Positions 52,322-62,353 of a stretch of 64,000 nt of DNA are shown piece after piece. The stretch comes from Embleya hyalina (GTDB lineage: Bacteria > Actinomycetota > Actinomycetes > Streptomycetales > Streptomycetaceae). Under the pieces are notes generated by a model. It was not told the DNA's origin and ran no database searches. It saw only the letters and a list, made by a program, of their open reading frames with translations. The stretch lies in the NCBI RefSeq assembly GCF_003967355.1, contig NZ_BIFH01000055.1, positions 1-64,000 of the forward strand, read 5' to 3'. The translations under genes and the position numbers were made by a program. Within the stretch, counting starts at the first letter, position 1; every line of letters begins with the position of its first letter.

Positions 52322-53665
52322 CTACCGGGCCGGTTCCGCCGGGGAGCGGGGGCGGGTGGTCGGCGGGTCCGGGGTCGGCGGGGGGCGCTTCCCGGGGGTC
52401 GGGTCGTGGTGGGCGTCGTACTGCCGGAACGGGCGTACGGCCAGGGCGCCGACGATGACCAGGACGACGCACAACATCGCGCTCCCTGACCACGCGATGC
52501 CGAGGGTGGTCGCCGACGCCATGGCCCCGGCCCGCAGGTCGCCGAGTCGGGGGCCGCCGGCGACGACGACGGTGAAGACACCCTGCATGCGTCCGCGCAT
52601 CTCGTCCGGGGCCCACGTCTGCAGGATCGTCTGCCGGTAGACGGCGCTGACCAGGTCGGCGGCGCCGGCGAGGACGAGGAGGGCGACGGCAAGCCAGAGG
52701 GCGCGGGTGAAACCGGCCAGCGTGATGGCGCTCGCCCAGGCCACCACCGCCAGGGTGAGCGCGACGCCCTGGCGGCGTACCCGCGCGATCCATCCGCTGC
52801 ACAGGCCGGCCAGCAGGGAGCCGATGGCGACGGCCGAGTACAGGACGCCGATCCCCCCGTGGAAGCGGGTGGCGGCGGCCTCCGGGAACAACGCGTTCGG
52901 CATGGCCAGCACCATGGCGGCGATGTCCACGGCGAACGACATCAGCAGCACCGGACTGCCCCCGATGAAGCGCAGGCCCTCGAACACGGCGCCGATCCCG
53001 GTGCCCGTCGCGGCCCCCGCCGGCGGGATCGGCGGAAGTCTCCACGTCGAGTAGAGGGACAGCGTGAACAAGATGGCGTCGGCGCCGTAGGCGTAGGCGA
53101 ACCCGTGCGGCAGGGTGAGCAGGACGCCCGCGACCAGCGGTCCCGCGATCTGTCCGATGTTGCCCACCGTGAAGCTCAGGGTGTTGGCGGCGGGGATCAA
53201 CTCGTGCGGCACGATGCGGGGGATGATCGCGCCGCGCGCCGAGGAAGCCGTGGCGAAGCCGGCCCCCTGGACGGCGACGAGGCCGAGCAGGAGGAACTCC
53301 GAGCGGGCGTGCAGGAGGGTCTGGGCGAGCAGCGCGATCGTCACCGCCCAGGTCACCAGCGACGACCACAGGCACAGGCGACGGCGATCGACCCGGTCGG
53401 CGACGGCGCCGCCGTACAGGCCGAACACCACGATGGGCACGAAACCGAAGAGTCCGGCCAGGCCCACGTAGAACGACGAGTGCGTGATGGAGTAGATCTG
53501 CACCGGGACGGTGACCTCGGTGACCATCGTGCCGACCAGCGAGGCCCCCTGGCCGACCAGCACCCGCCGATAGGCGGGCACGGCGAACGGACGCGTGTCC
53601 ACCGCCGCGCGACGTATCCGGGCGCCGATGCCCCGGGATGCCTTCGGCGCGGGCGTCGGCGTCAT
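52322..53665 (-). CDS. EntS-like MFS exporter
   Basis: 447 residues with 10-12 membrane helices. FAVPAYRRVLVGQGASLVGTMVTEVTVPVQIYSITHSSFYVGLAGLFGFVPIVVFGLYGGAVADRVDRRRL is the opening of the enterobactin-exporter (EntS)-like MFS subgroup. ETWAPDEMRGRMQGVF-type text near the end (TWAPDEMRGRMQGVFTVV) is a second hallmark. No siderophore genes are adjacent, so the cargo is unknown. The divergent AraC regulator gene 185 bases away may control it. Confidence 0.87.
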   Translation of the reverse strand: MTPTPAPKASRGIGARIRRAAVDTRPFAVPAYRRVLVGQGASLVGTMVTEVTVPVQIYSITHSSFYVGLAGLFGFVPIVVFGLYGGAVADRVDRRRLCLWSSLVTWAVTIALLAQTLLHARSEFLLLGLVAVQGAGFATASSARGAIIPRIVPHELIPAANTLSFTVGNIGQIAGPLVAGVLLTLPHGFAYAYGADAILFTLSLYSTWRLPPIPPAGAATGTGIGAVFEGLRFIGGSPVLLMSFAVDIAAMVLAMPNALFPEAAATRFHGGIGVLYSAVAIGSLLAGLCSGWIARVRRQGVALTLAVVAWASAITLAGFTRALWLAVALLVLAGAADLVSAVYRQTILQTWAPDEMRGRMQGVFTVVVAGGPRLGDLRAGAMASATTLGIAWSGSAMLCVVLVIVGALAVRPFRQYDAHHDPTPGKRPPPTPDPPTTRPRSPAEPAR

Positions 53666-53850
53666 CGGGCCCCCGTCCCCGACGTCGTGGGGCGGCGGGC
53701 GGGTGGCCTCGACGTCGTCGCCCGGTCGGCGGGCGGCCCCGCCCCCGGACGGGGTCGATGCCGCGGTCGACGCGAATCCCCCGGTGTCGTGCTCATGGCG
53801 TCACGTTGTCATGAGGCCGCGATGGCTTTCTTCCATTAATCTGCCTACTT

Positions 53851-54624
53851 GTGTCGCAAAACAGCCAGCACCCGTCGGTCGTGCCCTCGACGGTCCACGA
53901 CCACGTCGGCGGCGAGGTCATCGACCGCCACCGGCACACCTTCCATCAGCTGATCCACGTCAGCGCCGGGGTACTGGCCATCCGGACCGGGCGGGGATCG
54001 TGGGTGGCCTGCCGCGACCGTGCCGTCTGGATCCCGGCGGGCACGTGGCACGAGCACCGGGTCTTCGGCCGCAGCTCCGTACACACCCTGGGCTTCGCGT
54101 CGGACGACACCCCGCTGCCGGTCGACTCGCCGACGGTGGTGGCCGTCGACGGTCTGCTCCGCGAGCTCTTCGTCGCCTGTACCGAACCGGACCTGCCGCC
54201 GACCGAGGCGGGGCGGTTGCGAGCGGTGCTGAACGACCGGCTGCGCCGTGCCCACGTCCGACCCCTGACGCTGCCGACGGCCCGTGACCCGCGCCTGGCG
54301 CACGCGTGCCGGGTGGTCGAGGAGGACCTGAGCCGTCCCCGCACGATCGCCTGGCTGAGCCGCCACGTCGGCGTCGGCGAACGAACCCTGACCCGCCTGT
54401 TCCATACGGAGTTCGGCACGACCTACCCGCGGTGGCGCACCAACACCCGGGTCTTCCGGGCGATGATCCACCTGGCCGAGGGAACCACCGTCACCGAGAC
54501 GGCGCGGCGCTGCGGCTGGGCCACGACCAGCGCCTTCATCGACACCTTCACCCGCACCATGGGCGGCACCCCCGGCGCGTACCGCAGCACGGCACACGAG
54601 CCGACCACGACCGCGTCGACGTGA
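53851..54624 (+). CDS. AraC-family regulator with an N-terminal cupin
   Basis: 257 residues. Cupin: VIDRHRHTFHQLIHVSAGVLAIRTGRGSWVACRDRAVWIPAGTWHEHRVFG (about 23-73). C-terminal HTH pair (about 155-250): RTIAWLSRHVGVGERTLTRLFHTEFGTTYPRWRTNTRVFRAMIHLAEGTTVTETARRCGWATTSAFIDTFTRTMGGTPGAYR. This is the NimR/YdeC-type design, regulators that often control the neighbouring exporter. The GTG at 53851 is the only start near the conserved region. Confidence 0.88.
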   Translation: MSQNSQHPSVVPSTVHDHVGGEVIDRHRHTFHQLIHVSAGVLAIRTGRGSWVACRDRAVWIPAGTWHEHRVFGRSSVHTLGFASDDTPLPVDSPTVVAVDGLLRELFVACTEPDLPPTEAGRLRAVLNDRLRRAHVRPLTLPTARDPRLAHACRVVEEDLSRPRTIAWLSRHVGVGERTLTRLFHTEFGTTYPRWRTNTRVFRAMIHLAEGTTVTETARRCGWATTSAFIDTFTRTMGGTPGAYRSTAHEPTTTAST

Positions 54625-54903
54625 CCTCGGCGGGGCGCCGGACCGGTTGCCGCGGCGGACGCGCCGCTCGGACGAGGGCGTCCGCGCGTCCGGGCGTCCG
54701 GGCGTCCGGGCGTCCGGGCGTCCGGGCGTCCGGGCGTCCGGGCGTCCGGGCGTCCGGGTATCCGCGGCGCCCGGAGAGGCGACCAACTCCCTTTCCGCGA
54801 AATGGACTTGGTCGGATTCACCGGATTCACCGGATTCACGGACAACCTCCGGTGAAGCGGCATAAGCTCCCGCCATCGACCGATTCACTCCCGGGGGGGA
54901 CGT
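54625..54903. other. Intergenic region with two short tandem repeats
   Basis: 279 bases between the AraC gene and the deamidase-like gene. GTCCGGGC-type octamers occupy about 54688-54758 and a CGGATTCAC 9-mer is repeated three times near 54813-54840. Otherwise no feature is seen. Confidence 0.5.
54688..54758. repeat. Nine tandem copies of an 8-base repeat
   Basis: The 7-mer GTCCGGG begins at 54688, 54696, 54704, 54712, 54720, 54728, 54736, 54744 and 54752, each 8 bases apart, making nine near-perfect copies of CGTCCGGG. No real gene overlaps them. Slippage-prone simple repeats of this kind change length between strains. Confidence 0.85.
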
Positions 54904-55956
54904 GTGAAACGCAAGCCGAACGAGGATCAGCCGCGCGACGAATACGAACCTCTCACCACCCCGGCCGCCAAACGGCCGCACGGGCCCGCGCAGGACTCCG
55001 ACAACGACGATCAGCCGTCCGGGGAGGACACGGACGGCGAGCCCGAAACCCACGAGGACGGCGAGGAGCAGCCCGAACCCGAGGGCCAGGGCGACGCCGA
55101 AGGCGTCCCCGAGGTGCCGGCGGGCCAGGAGGCCGACCAAGGCGGCCCCGCGGCCCCGGCGCTCGTCGTGGAACTGCCTCCGCAGGACGACGAGCCGCAA
55201 CTCCCGGTGCTGACCGACCCCGAGATCGCCGCCCTGGATCTGGATCAGGCGAACGCCGCGCTCACGGCCCGTATCGGCGACTTCGACGCGCAGACCGAGG
55301 ACCGGCCCGCGCTGGAGTTCCGGGTGGCCGCGCTCGAACACGTCGACGACGCCGCGTGGTTGCTCAGCCTCACCGGTTGTCGGGCGGTGGCCGGCTGGCT
55401 CACCACCCGTGCCGCCCTGACGGGCGATCTGCTCACCGTCGTACAGACGCGGGTGGGACAGCTGACCCTACCCGCCACACCCGCACCGCCCGCGACCACC
55501 CGGGGCGCCATCTGGACCGCGCTGAACCTCGCCCGACGGTTGAATCCCCAGATCGCCGCGGGCGAGGGCTGCGAGTATCTCGCGCACGCCATCTGTGAGT
55601 GGTTCCAGGCCGCGCACCCGAACCTGGCCCGGCTGCACCTGACCAAGTACTGGATCGTCGCCCCCAACGGGAACCTGCACCCGCCCGACAACTGGAACCA
55701 CCACGTCGCCCCGGTGCTGCACTTCGCCGACGGGGACTACGTGTTCGACCTGTCGCTCTTCCCCAACGGACCGACGACCCTGGCCGCGTGGCGGGCCGCG
55801 ACCAGGACCCAGAATCCCCCGGCCGGGCTGGACGAACGGCAATCCCCCTGGGAGTTGCTGCTTCCACCGGCAATCGCGCCGGGCTACCAGCCGGGGATGC
55901 GAGCCGTGATCGGCGACATGGAGCGGAACGCCATCGACGCCTGTACTCGCGTGTGA
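54904..55956 (+). CDS. Protein-glutaminase-like deamidase with an acidic N-terminus
   Basis: 350 residues. Residues 1-100 are very acidic and Pro-rich, probably disordered. A helical middle (about 105-190) follows. The C-terminal 140 residues resemble the protein-glutaminase (Gln_deamidase_2-like) fold, with Cys223 in GEGCEYLAHAICEWF, His267 in NHHVAPVL and Asp282 in YVFDLSLF forming a Cys-His-Asp triad in the order expected for that family. Such enzymes deamidate glutamine side chains in proteins; some serve as toxin domains. No signal peptide is visible. GTG start at 54904 follows a G-rich site. Family assignment is from motif order only. Confidence 0.6.
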   Translation: MKRKPNEDQPRDEYEPLTTPAAKRPHGPAQDSDNDDQPSGEDTDGEPETHEDGEEQPEPEGQGDAEGVPEVPAGQEADQGGPAAPALVVELPPQDDEPQLPVLTDPEIAALDLDQANAALTARIGDFDAQTEDRPALEFRVAALEHVDDAAWLLSLTGCRAVAGWLTTRAALTGDLLTVVQTRVGQLTLPATPAPPATTRGAIWTALNLARRLNPQIAAGEGCEYLAHAICEWFQAAHPNLARLHLTKYWIVAPNGNLHPPDNWNHHVAPVLHFADGDYVFDLSLFPNGPTTLAAWRAATRTQNPPAGLDERQSPWELLLPPAIAPGYQPGMRAVIGDMERNAIDACTRV

Positions 55957-56084
55957 CCCGGACGGCGGCGCGTCGATCTCGGCGGCGCCGCCGTCATCAC
56001 ACCACGTGGTGATCGCGTGGCCCGGAAACCGATTGCACGGGCGGTGCTCGGGGTTGTAGCTTGCACCCGACCGTGACACCGCCC

Positions 56085-57702
<1,618 letters not shown>

Positions 57703-57718
57703 CCACCCCCGCACGCCA

Positions 57719-57744
57719 CCCCACCCCGGACAACCGGGGTGGGG
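57719..57744 (+). terminator. Hairpin after the rifampin monooxygenase gene
   Basis: Perfect 11-bp arms (57719-57729 and 57734-57744) with an ACAA loop, 17 bases after the stop. Confidence 0.75.
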
Positions 57745-57949
57745 CGGCGGACGCGGCGACACGTGGCCGACGGCACGCGTACGGGGTTCGGAGGTCGTCC
57801 ACATGGTCGGCCGGGTCGAAGGCGGCTCCGACGTCGTCGGGCACGGGCCGAGGAACTTGTGGGGGTGTGTGTTCAAGCTCTGGTATATCAGACACGCTTA
57901 GACTCGGAATCGCGGCGCAGCACGGGGCTCGCCGGGCGAGGGGACGAGC

Positions 57950-58627
57950 GTGAGCAACCGGATGGACTCCCAGCCGGCCGACGGGTGGACGCAGACCGAC
58001 GAATTCCTCTGGTACACCTGCGACATCGTGGCCGATGTCGTCACCGGCCAGGCGGACCGCCGCCCGCTCGTGGCGAGTACGGCCCGGATCGCGCCGGGAG
58101 AGCGGGTGCTCGCGACCGGGGCGGGAGAGCAGTTCCGGCTGCGCGCCGTGGGCAACGGCAGTTACCGCAGCACGGGGGTGGCCGCGATCGGCAGGCCCGG
58201 GTTCGTGGTGGGCGCGCTTGCCGTGAACGCCCTGGGCAACGCGGCACGCCGCAAGCGTGCGCAGCAGGACACCGTCCCGCGCTGGGTGAACGACGGCGGC
58301 GGCGAACTGACCATCACGCATCTGACCGCGTACCTCGCGCATCCCCGCAACCCGCTGAGCCTCGGCTTCACCGGTCTCGACCAGATCGACCTGCCCGAGC
58401 CGAGCGTCTTCGAGGCGCGCTATCACGACATGTACGGCAAGGGCTACATGTGCGTGCGCCTCGCCACTCCGTGGGCGTCCCTGGTGTTCGCGCTGGCCGC
58501 CCTCGCGGCGTTTCCGGCCCACCCTCGGCTGCTCGGCGGCACCTGGCTCCCTCCGGGTTTCGAGGAGCGTTGCGCGCACTTCGGCCGACCGGTGCGCCCC
58601 GCCCAGCGGTTGGTGCTGGAGCGCTAG
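57950..58627 (+). CDS. Hypothetical protein with SHOCT-like basic segments
   Basis: 225 residues. The GTG at 57950 has a GAGGGGA site; an ATG at 57962 is close. Visible features are a beta-rich first half (GERVLATGAGEQFRLRAVGNGSYRS), a hydrophobic GFVVGALAVNALGNAARRKRAQQ stretch that ends in basic residues, and an aromatic second half (EARYHDMYGKGYMCVRLATPWASLVFALAALAAFPAHPRLLGG). No family is recognised. Convergent with the sigma factor gene, 40 bases apart. Confidence 0.68.
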   Translation: MSNRMDSQPADGWTQTDEFLWYTCDIVADVVTGQADRRPLVASTARIAPGERVLATGAGEQFRLRAVGNGSYRSTGVAAIGRPGFVVGALAVNALGNAARRKRAQQDTVPRWVNDGGGELTITHLTAYLAHPRNPLSLGFTGLDQIDLPEPSVFEARYHDMYGKGYMCVRLATPWASLVFALAALAAFPAHPRLLGGTWLPPGFEERCAHFGRPVRPAQRLVLER

Positions 58628-58667
58628 GACGACAGCGCGCCGCGCCGAGTGCCGTCGTGCGCTCGCT

Positions 58668-59609
58668 TCAGCGGGTTGTCCACGGGCGGAGTTTGTCCGG
58701 GTTGCGGACCGTCCAGATGCGGTTGATGCGCTCGCCGACCACGTGGAACGCGAACACGGTCACGGCGTGGCCGTTCTGCTGGACCACCAGGCCGGGCCGG
58801 CCGTTGACGGTGCGCTCCAGCAGCGTGTAGTCGGGTGCCACGGAGGCGAGTTGCAGGTAGGCGTGGGCGATCTGCTCGCCGCCGACGATCGGGTCCAGGA
58901 TGGTGCGGGCCTTGCCGCCGCCGTCCGCGACCCAGACGGCGTTCGGGTCGAGCAGGCCGATCAGCGCGCCGATGTTCTTCGCGTCCCAGGCCGCCTTGAA
59001 GTCGCGGACGACCGCGGCGTGGCCGGCGCTCGGTTCCGCCTCGACCCGTGACTCGCGGATGCGCCGCCGGGCCGACGAGGCCAACTGACGGCACGCCGCG
59101 GGGGTACGCCCGACGATCGTGGCGACCTCCGCGAACGGGTAGCGGAAGACGTCGTGCAGGACGAACGCCACACGCTCGGCCGGGGTCATCGACTCGAACA
59201 CGACGAGGAAGGCCATACTGACCGACTCGTCCAGGGTGATCCGGTCGGCCGGATCCATGCCGCCGCCGGCCGCTCCCCCGGTGATCCACTCGGTCGGCTC
59301 GGGCAACGGCTCGGGGAGCCATTCGCCCACGTACGTCTCCCGCCGGGCCCGCGCCGAACCGAGCAGGGTCAGACACACCCGGCCCGCCACCTTCGTCAGC
59401 CAGGCCGCCGGGACCTCGATCTCGTCGCGTTGCGCGTCGGACAGCGCGTACCAGCGGGCGTAGGTCTCCTGGACCACGTCCTCCGCGTCGGCGAGCGAGC
59501 CGAGCAGCCGATAGGCCAGGTTGATCAGCCGCTGCCGCTCGGCCATGACCGCCTCCACGCCGCCCTCGCGCATCCCGTCCCCGTCCGTCGCCCTCATCCG
59601 TTCGATCAC
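58668..59609 (-). CDS. ECF41-type (SigJ-like) RNA polymerase sigma factor with SnoaL-like C-terminus
   Basis: 313 residues. Sigma region 2 (LAYRLLGSLADAEDVVQETYARWYAL) and region 4 (MTPAERVAFVLHDVFRYPFAEVATIVGRTPAACRQLASSARRRI) are followed by an NTF2/SnoaL-like domain. The ECF41 marks WLPEP, DGGGK and NPDKL are all present, and these elements govern activity of the fused regulatory domain. This group has no anti-sigma partner gene. The GTG at 59609 is taken as start; the ATG at 59597 is possible. Divergent from the LUD-domain gene by 159 bases. Confidence 0.92.
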   Translation of the reverse strand: MIERMRATDGDGMREGGVEAVMAERQRLINLAYRLLGSLADAEDVVQETYARWYALSDAQRDEIEVPAAWLTKVAGRVCLTLLGSARARRETYVGEWLPEPLPEPTEWITGGAAGGGMDPADRITLDESVSMAFLVVFESMTPAERVAFVLHDVFRYPFAEVATIVGRTPAACRQLASSARRRIRESRVEAEPSAGHAAVVRDFKAAWDAKNIGALIGLLDPNAVWVADGGGKARTILDPIVGGEQIAHAYLQLASVAPDYTLLERTVNGRPGLVVQQNGHAVTVFAFHVVGERINRIWTVRNPDKLRPWTTR

Positions 59610-59668
59610 ACCTCTTCGACCGGACAGGCCGCCGAAACGTCAGGCCGGCCGCGGCCCGGTCGCGCCGC

Positions 59669-59694
59669 CTCACATTCCGGGCGGCCGGCTGGTC
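59669..59694 (+). promoter_or_regulatory. Weak ECF41-like promoter before the LUD gene
   Basis: CTCACA (59669-59674), 16 bases, GGTC (59691-59694) resembles the GTCACA-N16-CGTC pattern seen upstream of the second sigma gene, with one mismatch in each half. It is 75 bases before the LUD gene start. Confidence 0.3.
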
Positions 59695-59768
59695 GAAGGA
59701 GTGGCGGCGAGTACATCACAGCCGCGTTCACGGCGCCCGCCGACCAGACCCCATGATCCGGAGGAAGC

Positions 59769-60404
59769 ATGAGCACCCCCACCACGACCACCATCGCGGA
59801 TTTCGCCGAACCCGCGCCCGTGCCGCGACTCGAGCGCGCGGCCGCGGCGCTGCGGGAGCACGGGTTCGCCGTCGAGATCCTGGCCGACGCGGCCGCCGCG
59901 CGCAGCCGCGTGCGCGAGCTCATTCCCGAGGGCGCGTCGGTGTTCACCGGGGCCAGCGAGACGCTGCGACTGTCGGGCATCGACGAGGACCTCAACGCCG
60001 GCGGCCGGTACGACGCGATCCGGCCTCGCGTGCTGGCCATGGACCGGGCCACCGAGGGCGACGGGATCCGACGGCTCACCAGCACCCCGGACGTGGTCGT
60101 CGGCAGCGTCGTCGCGATCACCGAAACCGGCTCGGTGGTGGTCGCCTCCGGCAGCGGCAGCCAACTGCCCGCCTACTCCGGCGGCGCCGGCCGAGCGATC
60201 TGGGTCGTCGGCGCCCAGAAGGTCGTACCCGACCTGTCGACCGCGATGCACCGCCTCGAGGAGCACGCCCTGCCGCTGGAGAACGAACGTGCCCGCAAGG
60301 TCTACGGTGTCCCGAGCGCGATCAACCGCCTGCTCGTGATGCACGCCGAGCCGTACCCCGGCCGGGTCACCGTACTGCTCCTGCGCGAAGCCATCGGGTT
60401 CTGA
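59769..60404 (+). CDS. LUD-domain protein (LutC/YkgG-like)
   Basis: 211 residues of the LUD fold: VPRLERAAAALREHGFAVEILADAAAARSRVRELIPEGASVFTGASETLRLSGI (about 18-71), VVVGSVVAITETGSVVVASGSGSQLPAYSGGAGRAIWVVGAQKVVPDLSTAM (about 108-160), which holds the conserved Thr/Gly/Ser-rich loops. The LutC members take part in lactate oxidation, but LutA and LutB are not nearby. Here it stands between two ECF41 sigma genes and may be their target. GGAGGAAG precedes the ATG. Confidence 0.85.
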   Translation: MSTPTTTTIADFAEPAPVPRLERAAAALREHGFAVEILADAAAARSRVRELIPEGASVFTGASETLRLSGIDEDLNAGGRYDAIRPRVLAMDRATEGDGIRRLTSTPDVVVGSVVAITETGSVVVASGSGSQLPAYSGGAGRAIWVVGAQKVVPDLSTAMHRLEEHALPLENERARKVYGVPSAINRLLVMHAEPYPGRVTVLLLREAIGF

Positions 60405-60499
60405 TGCCCGAGCCGACCGACGCCGACGAGCCCGAAGCTCCCGACCGGCGGCGACGCGCGTGTCACCCGTCCGGGCGCTCGACGGGATTCCCGGGGCTC

Positions 60500-60525
60500 G
60501 TCACACTTTCGCCGGCGTGTTCGTC
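60500..60525 (+). promoter_or_regulatory. Candidate ECF41/SigJ-type promoter
   Basis: GTCACA at 60500-60505, 16 bases, then CGTC at 60522-60525. The SigJ/ECF41 group is known to use TGTCACA and CGTC boxes with about this spacing. The -10-like box ends 8 bases before the sigma factor ATG at 60534, so the mRNA would be leaderless or nearly so. Autoregulation is implied. Confidence 0.5.
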
Positions 60526-60533
60526 TGATCTGC

Positions 60534-61562
60534 ATGAAGAACGAACCCGGGCCCGAGCAGGCCCCACCGTCGGGCCCCACCCCTCGCGAAGCGTGGCTCG
60601 CCGATCGGTTCGAGGCCGTGCGCCCGCATCTGCGGACGGTGGCGTACGGCATGCTCGGCTCACGTACGGACGCCGAGGACGCGATCCAGGAGACCTGGCT
60701 GCGGGTGTCGCGCAACGAGCACCGGGACATCCGCGACCTCCGGGCGTGGCTGACCACGGTCGTCGGGCGGATCTGCCTCGACATGCTCCGCGCCCGGCGG
60801 CTGCGGCGGGAGGACTACCCGGGGACGTGGCTGCCGGAGCCGATCGTGCGGCCCGCCGACGCCGACGCGTACGACCCGGAGGGCCGGGCCGTCGAGGCCG
60901 ACGCCATCGGACTCGCCCTCCTCATCGTCCTGGAGACGCTGAACCCGGCCGAACGGCTCGCCTTCGTACTGCACGACGTCTTCGGCATGACCTTCCCCGA
61001 GATCGGCCGGGTGGTCGGGCGCAGCCCGGCGGCGGCCCGGCAGTTGGCCACCCGGGCCCGGCGACGGGTGCGGTCGGCGCCCCAACCGGACGCCGACCTC
61101 GCTCGGCAGCGCCGGATCGTCGACGCGTTCCTGTCCGCCGCCCGAGAGGGCGACTTCGACGCGCTCCTGGCCACACTCGACCCGGACGTCTCCTTCGAGA
61201 TCGACCTGGGCCCCGCCGCCGGTGCCGGCCCGTCCGCCGTGGTCGGCGCGGAGAAGGTCGCGCGGCAGATGTTGGCCAACGCCAGGGTCTTCCTGCCGAT
61301 GTCGCGTCCGGTCCTGGTCAACGGTTCGCCGGGGCGCCTGGTGGGCGACTCCGACGCGCCCACCGGCATCGCGGGCTTCACCGTCGCGGGCGACCGGATC
61401 GTCCGCATCGACGTCGTCGCCGACCCCGCCAAGCTCGGGGACGTCTCCCTGGACCTCCTCGACGGCGCCCGACCCGAGGCCGCCCGGCGCACCACCACCC
61501 CGCCCGACGGCGCCTCGCCCGACGCCACCCGATCCGACACCACCCGATCCGACACCATCTGA
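60534..61562 (+). CDS. Second SigJ/ECF41-like RNA polymerase sigma factor
   Basis: 342 residues. Region 2 (LRTVAYGMLGSRTDAEDAIQETWLRVS), region 4 (LNPAERLAFVLHDVFGMTFPEIGRVVGRSPAAARQLATRARRRV) and a C-terminal SnoaL-like domain. It shares the WLPEP mark with its neighbour, but the C-terminal element reads ADPAKL where NPDKL is usual and a clear DGGGK is missing. The end is a Thr/Pro/Asp-rich tail with repeated SDTTRSDT text. It is preceded by a matching promoter. Confidence 0.88.
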   Translation: MKNEPGPEQAPPSGPTPREAWLADRFEAVRPHLRTVAYGMLGSRTDAEDAIQETWLRVSRNEHRDIRDLRAWLTTVVGRICLDMLRARRLRREDYPGTWLPEPIVRPADADAYDPEGRAVEADAIGLALLIVLETLNPAERLAFVLHDVFGMTFPEIGRVVGRSPAAARQLATRARRRVRSAPQPDADLARQRRIVDAFLSAAREGDFDALLATLDPDVSFEIDLGPAAGAGPSAVVGAEKVARQMLANARVFLPMSRPVLVNGSPGRLVGDSDAPTGIAGFTVAGDRIVRIDVVADPAKLGDVSLDLLDGARPEAARRTTTPPDGASPDATRSDTTRSDTI

Positions 61563-61608
61563 ACCGCGCCCGGCGCACCCCGGCCGGGCACCCACCACCG
61601 GAGTCCCC

Positions 61609-62259
61609 ATGGACAAGCCGACCGATTGGTCCGCCCGTTCCGACCTCGTCGGAACCGTCGATTTCACCATGATGTTCGCCGCCCACGACGCCTTCTCCCG
61701 CGACATCGCGCGGATGATCACCACCTGTGAGGCGGGCCGGGCGCTCGCCCCGGAGACCACCGTCGTGTGGGATCGCTTCAAGCGCTTCCTGCTGCTGCAC
61801 CATCGCACCGAGGACGCCGTGCTCTTCCCACCGCTGCGAGCGGCCGTGGACGACCCCGTCGACCTCGACATGCTCGCGGCGATGGATGTCGAACACGCGC
61901 GCATCGACCCACTGCTCGACCTGATCGACGCGGCACTGGCCGATGCCGACCACGGCGGCGCTCTGGTCGGACTGCACGAGTTGGCCGAGGAACTCGGCGC
62001 GCACATGCGGCACGAGGAACAACGTGCCCTGCCGCTCCTGGAGGCGCGCCTCGGGCGGGCCGGCTGGGACGCGTTCGGCCGCGGCATGCGCAAGGAGCAG
62101 GGGCTGCGCGGTGCGGCCGAATACCTGCCCTGGCTGTTGGACGGCGCTTCGAGCGCCCTCACCGCTGCCGTGATGAGGCAACTTCCGTTGCCGGCGCGGG
62201 TGTTGTACCGCCGCGTGTGGGCCCCGCGGTATCACGGCCCCGCGCGCGCAGCCGCGTAA
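61609..62259 (+). CDS. Hemerythrin HHE-domain protein
   Basis: 216 residues. The iron-binding His/Glu positions are visible in the four-helix bundle: AAHDAFSRD, LLLHHRTEDAVLFPPL, MDVEHARIDPLLDLI and HMRHEEQRALPLLE. Hemerythrin-like proteins bind O2 or act in oxidative or nitrosative stress sensing. The C-terminal 50 residues are an extra helical/aromatic segment (WLLDGASSALTAAVMRQLPLPARVLYRRVW). The ATG at 61609 follows GGAG. It trails the sigma factor gene by 46 bases on the same strand. Confidence 0.88.
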   Translation: MDKPTDWSARSDLVGTVDFTMMFAAHDAFSRDIARMITTCEAGRALAPETTVVWDRFKRFLLLHHRTEDAVLFPPLRAAVDDPVDLDMLAAMDVEHARIDPLLDLIDAALADADHGGALVGLHELAEELGAHMRHEEQRALPLLEARLGRAGWDAFGRGMRKEQGLRGAAEYLPWLLDGASSALTAAVMRQLPLPARVLYRRVWAPRYHGPARAAA

Positions 62260-62353
62260 CCCCCGCCCCGCCCCCGCCAGGGTGCCGGCCCCGACGGCCG
62301 CCGCCCCACCCCGTCATGCCCGGACACCATCCCATCTCGCTTTCGGAGCCGCC

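Noticed and set aside
52322-53665. Siderophore locus around the EntS-like exporter
   Set aside because: No siderophore biosynthesis, uptake or iron-box sequence was found on either side.
54688-54758. Tandem repeat considered as a CRISPR array for the nearby Cas3-like gene
   Set aside because: The period is 8 bases with no spacers, so it is a simple repeat.
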